Assembly (NCBI GenBank): GCA_002383405.1
Contig: DFYS01000063.1
Span: 25,775-31,220, forward strand
Direction: 5' to 3'
Source of the DNA: Moorella sp. UBA4076
GTDB taxonomy: Bacteria; Bacillota; DSM-521; Neomoorellales; Neomoorellaceae
DNA: 5,446 nucleotides
Position numbers and translations under genes: made by a program. The notes beneath the pieces are model-generated. The model had not been told where the DNA came from. It was given only the letters and a program-made list of their open reading frames with translations, and ran no database searches. Positions 5,317-5,446 of this stretch are shown piece by piece. Within the stretch, counting starts at the first letter, position 1, and the number at the start of each line of letters is the position of its first letter.

Positions 5317-5445
5317 ATGGGGGGCTGGCGCCTCCCGCCGGCGAACTATGAAAATGTGGGCATTGAGAGGGGCGAGGCAGGTTCCCGGAGGGTGCCATCA
5401 GAAGAACGGGGGATGCTTGCGGATAAGCGCGGCCACAGGGCTTAA
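5317..5445 (+). CDS. Hypothetical 42-residue basic protein
   Basis: The ATG at 5317 has AAGGAG (5305-5310) six bases upstream, an excellent ribosome binding site. The frame ends at TAA one base before the window edge. The product is hydrophilic and rich in Arg, Gly and Glu (start MGGWRLPPANYENVG, end MLADKRGHRA). It has no membrane segment, cysteine or repeat, and I recognise no family. Codons 4-8 lie in a possible hairpin, CTGGCG/CGCCGG (5325-5340). A second frame from ATG 5348 stays open to the edge but has no ribosome binding site. It may be a real small protein, a leader peptide for a gene beyond the window, or chance. Confidence 0.35.
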   Translation: MGGWRLPPANYENVGIERGEAGSRRVPSEERGMLADKRGHRA

Positions 5446-5446
5446 G

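Overview
The window looks like a chromosomal segment of a GC-rich, thermophilic or anaerobic Firmicute of the Moorella/Thermoanaerobacterales type. This is an inference. It rests on the htrA-rlmH pair that closes the walRK (yyc) neighbourhood in Firmicutes, a T-box leader, a Thermotoga-type DAHP synthase with an N-terminal regulatory domain, a DUF1934/YwiB protein, and frequent TTG starts behind good Shine-Dalgarno sites. All confident genes are on the + strand.

Region 1 (1-260) holds two copies of a pyrimidine-rich heptad array, exactly 140 bases apart, with two inverted repeats between them. A weak minus-strand reading frame crosses this area. Region 2 (261-1186) is a single gene for a membrane-anchored gluzincin-type metalloprotease (HEFAH), closed by a clear intrinsic terminator. 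Region 3 (1187-3038) is a two-gene unit: a membrane-anchored HtrA/DegP-type serine protease with one PDZ domain, then rlmH, the 23S rRNA pseudouridine-1915 methyltransferase, six bases later.

Region 4 (3039-3676) has no intact gene. Its first part may hold a small broken reading frame. A good sigma-A promoter (3175-3203) then starts a leader of about 465 nt containing a complete T-box riboswitch: Stem I with a UUC (Phe) specifier, T-box sequence and terminator. It also has an unusually long structured insert. The T-box controls region 5, aroF (3677-4723), the first enzyme of the shikimate pathway. Its metal ligands fall on C102, H272, E298 and D309, the numbering recalled for the Thermotoga maritima enzyme. 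Control would thus act twice: RNA sensing of uncharged tRNA-Phe, and probable allosteric feedback by an aromatic amino acid through the N-terminal domain.

Region 6 (4724-5446) holds a DUF1934 gene with an ambiguous start, then a 42-codon reading frame with a good ribosome binding site that ends at the window edge. Most of the window is ordinary housekeeping. The parts that deserve a second look are the heptad arrays, the extra domain in the T-box leader, the inverted repeat over the T-box promoter, and the small reading frames at 3053 and 5317. I see no CRISPR array, insertion sequence, phage gene, defence system, tRNA or rRNA.
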